Virus record (IMG/VR): IMGVR_UViG_3300009509_000056
Span: 1-38,163 of that record
Direction: 5' to 3' (one strand)
Source: a virus
Length of the DNA: 38,163 bases
Below the pieces are notes generated by a model. It made no database searches and was not told the DNA's origin. It saw nothing but the letters and a program-made list of their open reading frames with translations. Of this stretch, positions 23,941 through 31,272 are shown piece after piece. The translations under genes were made by a program, and so were the position numbers. How positions within the stretch are numbered: position 1 is the stretch's first letter; the number at the start of each line of letters is the position of its first letter.

Positions 23941-25779
23941 TTAGCCATGGAACTTGGGCAATCCGTCCTCCTGCATCGGACGAACGAGGTCTGTCCTTGG
24001 GTGCTTGATCATGCTGGCGAGCAGGCAGTACAACATGGAGTGGAATGTGTCGTCCGTCTTGCCCGGGGACTTCTTGTACTCCAACATCCGGAGCTGGTTG
24101 TTGTACTCACTGAAGATGTTGAGGCAGTCCTGGCCGTAGGGATCGAAGAACTGGTCCCAAGACGGCAGGTCGATCTGCTTCCGCTTGATCATCGTAAAGA
24201 GGAGAGTCATGACCTCAGTACGGTGGCACATCCAGCGAAGCAAGTTGGGTTCCCAGTACACCATCTTCTTCTGCCTCGGGTTGTACTGGAACTTCATGAC
24301 CTTCGCGGGGCCGAAGCGCCTGGTCAGGGTATCGTTGGGATGGAATCCACCACCGTAGTCCACTCCACAGATCTGCACGTCGAGCTGTGCCAGCATCTGG
24401 GAGATGAGATCGAGCTGCCTCTCCGGCTCGAGGTCCTGTCCGGTGAAGCGATGAGTCCAGAAGATGGTGAAGTTGCCTCGGCCGACGTAGCCGCCGAAGG
24501 AGATGACCGTGTAGGTGTTCTCACCAGTGCCCCAGTCTATCCCAGCAAAGACCTCGCGGCCGCGCATGACGTACTTGAAGTGCTCGATGTCGCCTAGTCG
24601 GATCTCTTCTTTACAGCAAGCCTTGAGCTGGCCCCTGGTGATGGGACGGATGCCGGAGTCGTAGGAGAGTCCGAGCTTCTCGTTGTAGAACTGGGCTCTA
24701 GGATACTGCTCCTGCGCCTGCAGAATCTCGATCCAATCCACCCACGGCACCATGATCTGGGGGATGCGGTAGCCTTCGAAGGTGACCTTGTCTTTGTTGC
24801 TCTCGGTCGGTGGGTTCATGGACACCCACTTCGCCTCCGGGTGCTTTGCGTTGATCAGCTCCTTGCACTTGTCGCAGATCAATCCCTTCTCGCCTATGTT
24901 ATCCTCACCCAGGATATTCCAGTGCCAGCTCGAGGGATTCTTCGGAGTGCCGCACCGCTCACACGGCACAGCCCACTCGTTCTGCGTGGAGAAGTTCGAC
25001 CAGTAGTGCTCGATGGTGTTGTCTTCCGACTTCGGGGTGCCGGAGTAGACGAAAAGCTTGTACTTGGAATGGAATGCACACTGCTCGATGATCGGGATGT
25101 TGTCGATGAGAATGTCCTGCAACTCGTCGATCTCGATCAGGTCAGCGGGGATTCCACGGACGCGGTCAGCGGTGAGGTAGGCGTAGCGCAGGCGGATCTG
25201 GGAGAAGTTGATGAACTTCTTGAAGAAGACCGCCTGGTTCAACTTGGTCGTGACGTAGGCGCTGAGGAGCGGAGAACACTCCATCACGTCTTTGATCCGG
25301 TCGTTAGAGAAGACCTTTGCCTGCTCCGCAGAGGGTGCCACGTACAGCGTTCGGAAGTTGGTGTTCAAGCAGGAGTAGCAGAACAGCCGGTTGCCCAGCG
25401 TGGTGGACTTCTCCACCTGCCTCCCGCACTTGAGTAGCAGTCGGTCCGTGGGAGTATCGTAGATTCTCCTCAGATACTCACGACCCTCGAACCTGAAATC
25501 GGAAATGCGCCCGGCTTCCGGGATGCGGATTGCTGTCTCAGCAAACTGGCTGGGAGTGACGTCGTAGATGAACCTGCTGACATCGAGGTGTTGGAGATCG
25601 TCGAATGCCGGATCCGGCGGCTCGACATCGAACTCGTAGAGCCTGGGGTTACCTTCATCGTCTAGATCAAACCACGGCTCCTTGATGACCTTCCCACCCA
25701 TGTCCCAGGCAGAGTAGACCAGCGGCAACGTATCAGCCGACTGGATGAGACTGACCTGGGCGAGGTCGATCACGGACAT
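23941..25779 (-). CDS. terL: Terminase large subunit (TerL)
   Basis: A 612-aa DNA-packaging motor. The ATPase half has an unusual Walker A at 118-126 (CGRQVEKST, with Glu where Gly is usual), Walker B LIEIDE at 214-219 and a coupling motif SGT at 246-248. A four-Cys zinc ribbon (Cys273, 276, 302, 305) is inserted between the ATPase and nuclease halves. The RNase-H-like nuclease starts at AGIDWG with Asp415, continues with VDYGGG Asp474 and ends with a DDTFHS acidic pair near 576-577. It cuts and pumps DNA into the prohead through the portal. The ATG lacks a clear Shine-Dalgarno site, unlike most genes here, and follows a 273-bp noncoding region. The family call is secure. Confidence 0.93.
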   Translation of the reverse strand: MSVIDLAQVSLIQSADTLPLVYSAWDMGGKVIKEPWFDLDDEGNPRLYEFDVEPPDPAFDDLQHLDVSRFIYDVTPSQFAETAIRIPEAGRISDFRFEGREYLRRIYDTPTDRLLLKCGRQVEKSTTLGNRLFCYSCLNTNFRTLYVAPSAEQAKVFSNDRIKDVMECSPLLSAYVTTKLNQAVFFKKFINFSQIRLRYAYLTADRVRGIPADLIEIDELQDILIDNIPIIEQCAFHSKYKLFVYSGTPKSEDNTIEHYWSNFSTQNEWAVPCERCGTPKNPSSWHWNILGEDNIGEKGLICDKCKELINAKHPEAKWVSMNPPTESNKDKVTFEGYRIPQIMVPWVDWIEILQAQEQYPRAQFYNEKLGLSYDSGIRPITRGQLKACCKEEIRLGDIEHFKYVMRGREVFAGIDWGTGENTYTVISFGGYVGRGNFTIFWTHRFTGQDLEPERQLDLISQMLAQLDVQICGVDYGGGFHPNDTLTRRFGPAKVMKFQYNPRQKKMVYWEPNLLRWMCHRTEVMTLLFTMIKRKQIDLPSWDQFFDPYGQDCLNIFSEYNNQLRMLEYKKSPGKTDDTFHSMLYCLLASMIKHPRTDLVRPMQEDGLPKFHG

Positions 25780-26052
25780 GGATCTATTCTACCGCAAGAG
25801 ACAGAAGTGAAAAGGTATAAGTAGAATCGAAGGGAGAGGCACGTACCCTTCACCCACTAGCTGGTGGTCCACGCGGTGCAGCGGACTTCCTGGCTTGATC
25901 CGAGTTCCCTGGGTCCTTAACTTCGTACAGCGTACAATGGCCAACGGACCAGGGCAAAGGTTCATATCTGTGGGAGACCCGTGCCCAAGGGGGGCCGTTT
26001 GGCTGTTGTAACGCCCGTCATTTTTGGCTGACCGGCGCAAGCCGGTCCCAAT
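25780..26052 (+). ncRNA. Structured noncoding region, candidate RNA or packaging site
   Basis: It is the longest stretch without a credible gene. It holds several inverted repeats: GAAGGG/CCCTTC (25829-25851), CCCTGGGTCC with GGACCAGGG (25907-25954, one bulge), GGGCA/TGCCC (25952-25986) and GACCGGC-GCAA-GCCGGTC (26030-26047). The last has a GNRA tetraloop only when read on the plus strand, and a GTATAAGTA promoter-like element precedes the first hairpin on that strand, so a plus-strand RNA of about 220 nt is my preferred reading. As the sequence just upstream of TerL it could also be a pac or cos site or a TerL leader. It does not fit tRNA or tmRNA. Confidence 0.4.
25815..25823 (+). promoter_or_regulatory. 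Second copy of GTATAAGTA element
   Basis: This 9-mer is identical to the one before the plus-strand gene near 22.7 kb. No plus-strand gene follows it; instead it precedes the hairpin-rich noncoding region, which is why I read that region as a possible transcript. Promoter activity is inferred. Confidence 0.45.
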
Positions 26053-26655
26053 TTAGCCCCGAGACCTCGACAGCTCGAAGCTGGCAGCGTACGCCTCGGC
26101 CAGGCCAGCCGGCTCGGTGAGGACCTCCTCGGGCATGGGCAGAGGGGTCCTGGGCTCGGGCATGGCCACGGACCAGCTGTCCACCTCGGGAAAGTAGTTC
26201 ACCTTGAACCCGGTCCGGAACTTGAAGACCTGCGGGAACATCTTGCCCAGATACTCGCCGAATCCATCCCACCAGGGCTTCTCATCCAACGCAGCGTGCA
26301 CGTCCCTGGAGATCTGTTGCTGCTCCAGGTCTCTGGCGCGTGCCGCTACCCGCTTGTCGTTGTCGCTGGCCCCTTTACATGCAGCCTCGAATCGGTCGCG
26401 CGTGCTCTCCATCGCCGCATGGCCCGCATCGATGATCTCTTTGCGGTACCGATGATAGAAGTGGTAGTTCAACACCCCGTCCTTCACGCCGTACTCCACC
26501 AGCACGTGGTCGTGCTTGACCGTCGTGAGCTCTGGGACTTGGACTTGGTCTGCGATGTTCTCACCGGGGAGCTTGGGCAGGTTTTTCTGCTCCCACTCCT
26601 CGTCGGTCATCCAGAAAGGCTTACGTTTCCCCGTCGTCTCCTGCGTCGTCGTCAT
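26053..26655 (-). CDS. Unknown protein upstream of TerL
   Basis: A 200-aa protein whose start overlaps the previous gene by 35 nt and has an AGGAGG site about 8 nt upstream. The N-terminal 35 residues are Lys/Thr/Glu-rich with WMTDEEWEQKNL; the middle (40-140) mixes strands and long charged helices; the C-terminal part has aromatic residues and a Pro-rich loop (about 165-180). It has no recognised motif. It lies in the spike-to-TerL block and may be a small structural or packaging accessory protein, but that is location only. Confidence 0.7.
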   Translation of the reverse strand: MTTTQETTGKRKPFWMTDEEWEQKNLPKLPGENIADQVQVPELTTVKHDHVLVEYGVKDGVLNYHFYHRYRKEIIDAGHAAMESTRDRFEAACKGASDNDKRVAARARDLEQQQISRDVHAALDEKPWWDGFGEYLGKMFPQVFKFRTGFKVNYFPEVDSWSVAMPEPRTPLPMPEEVLTEPAGLAEAYAASFELSRSRG

Positions 26656-27532
26656 CGTCTGGTCCTCCTCTTGGCCATGGGTCCTCGGCTAGATCGCGCA
26701 CGGTATCTGTGCCCTCTCCTGATCTGCTGAAGTTGGGGCCAGCCACCTCCTCGATGGAGGGTACCGCGCCGGTGTCCTTCCGCAAGCGGAACTTCTCGAA
26801 CGCCTTGAGCACATCCTTCAGAGCCACGTCACTCTGGCGCATCTCAGCTTCCATGCCCCGGATGACGTCGTGGTAGTTCTTCATCATCTTGGAGTGAGCC
26901 AAGGTCGCTGGCTGGCGTTCGATCTCCAAGACCTTCAGGAATGCCACGTCTCGCACACGTCTCGCGACGACGCCGGTGTTGAGGTCCTGCGGGATCCCAC
27001 CGACACCAGTGACCCACGGCACGACAGCCGTGGCCACATCGGGACTGGCCCGCATGACTGTGATGCTCTCGTAGGCCGACGGCCTGCCGTCCAGGAAGTG
27101 GACCCACTCCTCTTGGGAGAGCAGCTTCTTGTTCCAGAAGTAGTGCCCAAAGGCTTGGATGCCTTCTGGAGATAGACTGATCTCGAACTTCTTGTTGATG
27201 CGCTTGGTGATGTCCTCGAGACGCAGCGGGGAAAGAAGAAGCGACTGCACCGTTGACCGAAGGTTCGGCTCGGACAGGATGGTGTACGCTTCCTGAATCG
27301 TGTCGTTGGGAAACCACAGGTCCCTGATGCCGTGCCTCCTGAGCCAGTCCTTGAACTCGCTGTCCTTCAGGTCTGCCTTGGGGACCGGATCCATCCTTGC
27401 GCGCAGCGCATCTATGTACATGCTGGAGATGCCGTCGAGCCCATAGTCCTCCAGTATCCGCAGGATCATGGTGGAGTCATGCTTGCCCTGCGAGATCAGG
27501 AACCTGATGAAATGCTCGGACGGACTGCGCAT
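26621..27532 (-). CDS. Unknown helical protein, possible packaging or baseplate partner
   Basis: A 303-aa protein starting 2 nt after the upstream stop. The N-terminus (EHFIRFLISQGK, then MILRILEDYGL) and the stretch at 110-150 look like helical bundles that could include a helix-turn-helix. The C-terminal 40 residues are very acidic (a run of Asp and Gly). Being two genes before TerL, a small-terminase role was considered, but that family is very divergent and I see no proof. The function is unknown. Confidence 0.7.
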   Translation of the reverse strand: MRSPSEHFIRFLISQGKHDSTMILRILEDYGLDGISSMYIDALRARMDPVPKADLKDSEFKDWLRRHGIRDLWFPNDTIQEAYTILSEPNLRSTVQSLLLSPLRLEDITKRINKKFEISLSPEGIQAFGHYFWNKKLLSQEEWVHFLDGRPSAYESITVMRASPDVATAVVPWVTGVGGIPQDLNTGVVARRVRDVAFLKVLEIERQPATLAHSKMMKNYHDVIRGMEAEMRQSDVALKDVLKAFEKFRLRKDTGAVPSIEEVAGPNFSRSGEGTDTVRDLAEDPWPRGGPDDDDDAGDDGET

Positions 27533-27534
27533 CT

Positions 27535-29544
27535 CTACGCCTGGGCGCCGCCAGACAGCGTCTTCAGACCCGCCACCACCTTGTCTAGGTGAACGACGGC
27601 CTTCTGCAGCGCGCCCTCGTCCACAGCAGTGTGACCCAGCCGGGATGCCAGCAGCAACTCCGACAGCTTCTTGACCGTGCCCTCGATCTCAGGCGTGTAG
27701 CTGGCAAAGATCGAGAGGTTCTCTGGGTTGATGAAGCCCACCGACAGCACCTTGTCCACAGATGTGGGGTCGTCCAGTGGAGCAGCTTCCTTGAAGAGCT
27801 CCGCCCGTAGATCTGGGTAGCTGTCCAGCAGCGCCTGTGCCCGCTCCATCGCGGCCGCCACTTTCTCTCTCGCCGGCGTGGCCTCGCGCACAGGGATCAT
27901 CATGTCAGTGACACCACGACCACGCATGCTGTCCAGCATGTGGGCAAACTTCGCAGGCTCGTGACCCAGTACCGCTCCCAGGAACACGGCCCCATCCTTG
28001 TCCAGGAAGGTCGTGTTGATCGCCCCCGCGATCTTGTCGATCGGCGGGCCGTCGAAGGAGTAGCAGATGCCATCCGTGATGACGCGCGCCATGCTGTTGA
28101 TCTTTCGCGCCATCGCCGTCTTGGCCACATCTTCTGGCGATGAGACCAGGTCAACGACTTCGGGCAGCGGCATGAACTTGACTGTGTCCGGGATGCCCAC
28201 CCTGGCGTTGCCCAGGGGCGTAATCGTCTTGAGTCCTGGAACCAGTACGACAGTCACGGACTCGCCCAGGACCGTGTTGCAGTTGTAGGAGATGCCCTCC
28301 GGGTCCTCGAGCTGCGCCTTGATGGACACAGGCACCAGGCCTGTCGCTCCCGAACCATCGGTGTAGTAGAAGCAGCCCGTTCCTCTGGGTTCTCCGTCCG
28401 GCATGTCCGTGTTCCTCGCCACGGGTGTTCCAGCAATGTTCTCCTGGATCGCTGCCTCACTGCCGTTGGAGAACACAGCCAGGGGAAGGACTGTGCCGTC
28501 GAGGTCCACCACCTTGGGGAAGACCCAGCCGACGAGCTCCCGGTTGTCTCCGACTGTCCTGACCTTGTGCAATCCGAACTCGTCGACAACCTTCACCAGC
28601 TCGTCGTCGAGGGTCTCCTTGATGGCTGGCTGGGACGTCACGGTGACGGTCCCATCTGTCTCGGCCTTGGATACTAGGTCACCGCCCAGAGCACCCACCG
28701 CCTCTGGCCTCGGCACGTCGTCTGACGTGGGAATGAGCGCCTCCGGATTGGCGGTCTTGATCCTGAACCCACCGGCGATCTTCTGGATCTGCACGACGGT
28801 GGGCGGGATGGAGGTCAGTGCCTTCTCCAGGCACTGCCTGCCGGACATCTCGTCGTTGAGCTCCACCTGGGCCAGCTTGGCCATGAAGGGGATGATTGCA
28901 TCGTTGCCGAAGAGTGCGGACCGCATGGTGTGGTCCTGGTTGAGCTGCCTAGTCAGGGACGCGACGTGGGCCTTCTTGATCGTGGGAAGGATGGCGTCCA
29001 GCAGATAGGGCTTGGCTGAGCTCGCCTTGGGCATGCCGCCACCAGCTTCTGCCAGCAGGGGACCACGGGCACCGCCGTACTGGCGCTGAGGCGGGTAGAG
29101 CTGCTCGATGAGGCTCATGTCACCGGGCCGCTTCTTGATGGCCTCGAAGAGGGACGGACGGAACATCGCCCTACGTAGCCGCTCATCCGTCAGCGGCTCC
29201 ACCTCTCCGTTGCTCAGCAACAGATCCAGTGGGGCCAGCCTGCCATCGTTGATGATGACCGGAATGACGACCTTCTTTTGCCCACGCACCTCCGGAGGAG
29301 TGGCATCGTCCCTGGGGTTGATCGAGAGCGTGTTCATCAACTCGATCTGACCCATGCCGTACCGCTTGTCCGGGTCCGTGGAACGCATCACCACCCGCGG
29401 CGTGTAGTCGCTGGTGAAGGGGGCCTGCTTGAACAGCTCGTCCAAGATCTCCTGGGGCCAGTCGTTCGGATCCTCCGACAACCTGGCTTCGTACCCCATC
29501 TTCTCGAAGGTCAACTTCTCGTCATCAAGGAATAGCCCCTTCAT
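27535..29544 (-). CDS. Large unknown virion-type protein
   Basis: A 669-aa protein with AGGAGCAGATC before the ATG. The N-terminal 150 residues include DYTPRVVMRSTDPDKRYGMG and a region rich in charged helices. The middle (about 320-460) is a beta-rich domain. K-x-A motifs occur in FMAKLAQVEL, IQKIAGG, IDKIAGA, VAKTAMA and REKVAAAME, and LFKEAAPLDD lies near the C-terminus. I checked whether it could be the portal, the expected large protein near TerL, but it lacks an obvious helical stem-and-clip layout. Its density of K-x-A motifs groups it with head proteins rather than the neighbouring spike. The function is unknown. Confidence 0.75.
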   Translation of the reverse strand: MKGLFLDDEKLTFEKMGYEARLSEDPNDWPQEILDELFKQAPFTSDYTPRVVMRSTDPDKRYGMGQIELMNTLSINPRDDATPPEVRGQKKVVIPVIINDGRLAPLDLLLSNGEVEPLTDERLRRAMFRPSLFEAIKKRPGDMSLIEQLYPPQRQYGGARGPLLAEAGGGMPKASSAKPYLLDAILPTIKKAHVASLTRQLNQDHTMRSALFGNDAIIPFMAKLAQVELNDEMSGRQCLEKALTSIPPTVVQIQKIAGGFRIKTANPEALIPTSDDVPRPEAVGALGGDLVSKAETDGTVTVTSQPAIKETLDDELVKVVDEFGLHKVRTVGDNRELVGWVFPKVVDLDGTVLPLAVFSNGSEAAIQENIAGTPVARNTDMPDGEPRGTGCFYYTDGSGATGLVPVSIKAQLEDPEGISYNCNTVLGESVTVVLVPGLKTITPLGNARVGIPDTVKFMPLPEVVDLVSSPEDVAKTAMARKINSMARVITDGICYSFDGPPIDKIAGAINTTFLDKDGAVFLGAVLGHEPAKFAHMLDSMRGRGVTDMMIPVREATPAREKVAAAMERAQALLDSYPDLRAELFKEAAPLDDPTSVDKVLSVGFINPENLSIFASYTPEIEGTVKKLSELLLASRLGHTAVDEGALQKAVVHLDKVVAGLKTLSGGAQA

Positions 29545-29553
29545 GATCTGCTC

Positions 29554-30843
29554 CTATGCCGGGGGTAGGAACACCCGCTTGCTCACTACGAGGTCCAGCA
29601 GCGCCTCGGTCAACGGCTCCTTGGTCAGCACCACCGCATCGACAGGCGGAGGGATCGGGACTTTGTGGGTGTGAGTCCTGAGCCATGCCACCAATTTTAG
29701 TCCAAGAACCGCCGGCTCGGAAGCCACTTCGTCACCTAAGTTCAGCTTGGCTGCCCGGATGGTCTTGACCGAGGCGATGTCCTCCTTGCTCGACGCCGCC
29801 TTCAGCTCGTGACTGCCGGTGACAGTCGTACTGTCAGTACCGCCCACTGTAGTGGTGCGACTTCCTTTGACGGAGATATCCTGGTTGCCGGAGACCGTCA
29901 ACTTATCCGCGCCCTTAACCTCCACAGTCCGCTTCCCAGCCTGCATGAGGTAGGTGTTTCCGGACTTGTCGATCCTGATCACATACTCCGGCGTACCACT
30001 CACCTTGCCATCATCCGCAGCGATGCTCTCTGGCGCAATCACCACCTCGATGAAGCTCGTATCCCCACCGGGTGGCTTGTCTGCCTTCTCCAGTGACCCT
30101 ACACTGATCTTGATCGACGCCTTCTTGTCCTGGGCATGCTCCCTGGCTAGCAGAACCAGCTCCGTGGGTGCGTCACCGGAAGGGTTGTCATCCTGACGCA
30201 ACGTCTCCCAGGAAAGCGAACCTGCTGCGGTGTTCAGCTCGTAGTTCTCGCAGAAGTCACGGATGAAATTGCGGATGGGGAGATAGATGCGCTGAGCAAT
30301 CCTGGTCGCTCCGATCTGCAGCACCCCACCACGCCGGAGAATGACGAAGTTCTCGTCGCGACCCTGCCACAGCATGTCCCCCGGGTTGAGCATCGGTCTA
30401 CCAGCACGGTAGCTGGCATCTGACAGATTGGCAGTCGGCGCAGTAGACCCCCCAGAAGTAGTGCCCTTGGTCTTTGCCTGCCCTTCCTCCGCCTCCTCAG
30501 TCTCCGTCTTTGGATCATCGATCCGCCTGGTCACATCTCCAACCTCAGCTCCCTCTAGCTCCGGTGCAGCCAAGAACCCCATGACGAAAGGAGACTCGTC
30601 ATCTGATGGGAAGCACAGAACACAGATGGCTCCGGTCTCTGGGACGCAGGTGAAGCCCTCGCCGTTGTTGTAGTGAAGGTACGGCACCATGATCTGGATG
30701 TCTGTGATCTGCTTGCCGGTGTATTGAGAGACCCAGTCAATCGTCAGGTTCTTGACGTTGACGTTGGCAACCACGCCCGTCTCGACCCATGCGGGCTCGA
30801 GCCCTGACGTGGCCAGAGAGTTGGAGAAGGTCGAGCCAGGCAT
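29554..30843 (-). CDS. Baseplate spike protein, gpV/gp5-like
   Basis: A 429-aa protein. Residues 22-94 form an OB-fold typical of gpV, gp5 and VgrG proteins: GVVANVNV, a strand ending QIMVPYLHY, and GAICVLCFPSDDES. A charged, disordered linker (95-150) follows, then a mixed domain with ILRRGGVLQIGATRI. Residues 298-350 are short beta repeats such as VEVKGADKLTVSGNQDISV, the pattern of a trimeric beta-helix. A THTHK motif near 393 resembles the His-containing end of such spikes. It would sit at the tip of the tail tube and pierce the outer cell surface. No lysozyme domain is inserted, unlike T4 gp5. The ATG directly abuts the upstream stop. Confidence 0.82.
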   Translation of the reverse strand: MPGSTFSNSLATSGLEPAWVETGVVANVNVKNLTIDWVSQYTGKQITDIQIMVPYLHYNNGEGFTCVPETGAICVLCFPSDDESPFVMGFLAAPELEGAEVGDVTRRIDDPKTETEEAEEGQAKTKGTTSGGSTAPTANLSDASYRAGRPMLNPGDMLWQGRDENFVILRRGGVLQIGATRIAQRIYLPIRNFIRDFCENYELNTAAGSLSWETLRQDDNPSGDAPTELVLLAREHAQDKKASIKISVGSLEKADKPPGGDTSFIEVVIAPESIAADDGKVSGTPEYVIRIDKSGNTYLMQAGKRTVEVKGADKLTVSGNQDISVKGSRTTTVGGTDSTTVTGSHELKAASSKEDIASVKTIRAAKLNLGDEVASEPAVLGLKLVAWLRTHTHKVPIPPPVDAVVLTKEPLTEALLDLVVSKRVFLPPA

Positions 30844-31263
30844 CTACTGATATTGGGGCTGGCCGCCACCAAGGAGCCTCTTACCGGCCCAGATCCCGCC
30901 TCCAGCAACCAGCGGCACCGCCGCCATCTGCCCGTAGCGGGACCTCGCCACAGCGCCTAGCCCGCCGAGCAAGCTGGACTTGCCTGCTGCCATGGCGCGC
31001 TGTGATCCGGCGCCCCAAATCTGCCTCATGTGTGGGATGATACCGCCCGCACGCTGAGCTCCGGCTCCTCCTATGCCGGCAAAAAATCCGGGCCTACCGG
31101 CGATCACTTTGCCGCCCTTGCCAGTGACCTCCCGTTTGCCCATAGACATCAGACCTTTGCCGAGGTGCCTTGCCCCGCTTACTAGAAACCGCAGTGGGGC
31201 AAAGGCCGCCTTCTCGATCTCGTCGAGTTCGTCGAGGAACGATGCGATGGTGTTCTCATCCAT
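30844..31263 (-). CDS. Small Gly-rich protein with N-terminal FLDELDEIEKAA motif
   Basis: A 139-aa protein with AGGAGAGCCAG before the ATG. It starts with IASFLDELDEIEKAAF, nearly identical to the start of the 61-aa protein near 12.9 kb. The rest is Gly/Ala-rich and basic, with a hydrophobic segment AAVPLVAGGGIWAG followed by KRLL near the C-terminus. It lies between the RNA polymerase and spike genes. It could be a small internal or ejected virion protein guided by its N-terminal helix; this is inference. Confidence 0.75.
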   Translation of the reverse strand: MDENTIASFLDELDEIEKAAFAPLRFLVSGARHLGKGLMSMGKREVTGKGGKVIAGRPGFFAGIGGAGAQRAGGIIPHMRQIWGAGSQRAMAAGKSSLLGGLGAVARSRYGQMAAVPLVAGGGIWAGKRLLGGGQPQYQ

Positions 31264-31272
31264 CTGGCTCTC

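Noticed and set aside
25789-26040. 83-aa minus-strand frame that nearly fills the gap before TerL
   Set aside because: It has a TTG start without a good ribosome-binding site, codon use unlike the neighbours and a translation without protein-like pattern. The overlap with several perfect inverted repeats favours a noncoding role, though I cannot fully exclude it.
25780-26052. tRNA or tmRNA
   Set aside because: I looked for a cloverleaf with a GGTTCRA-type T loop and CCA end, and for a tmRNA end. Only isolated hairpins are present.
26621-27532. Small terminase subunit
   Set aside because: Position two genes before TerL and a helical N-terminus are compatible, but there is no convincing helix-turn-helix signature and the protein is rather long.
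27535-29544. Portal protein
   Set aside because: Size and closeness to TerL fit, but I see no stem-wing-clip arrangement or family motif, so it is left as unknown.
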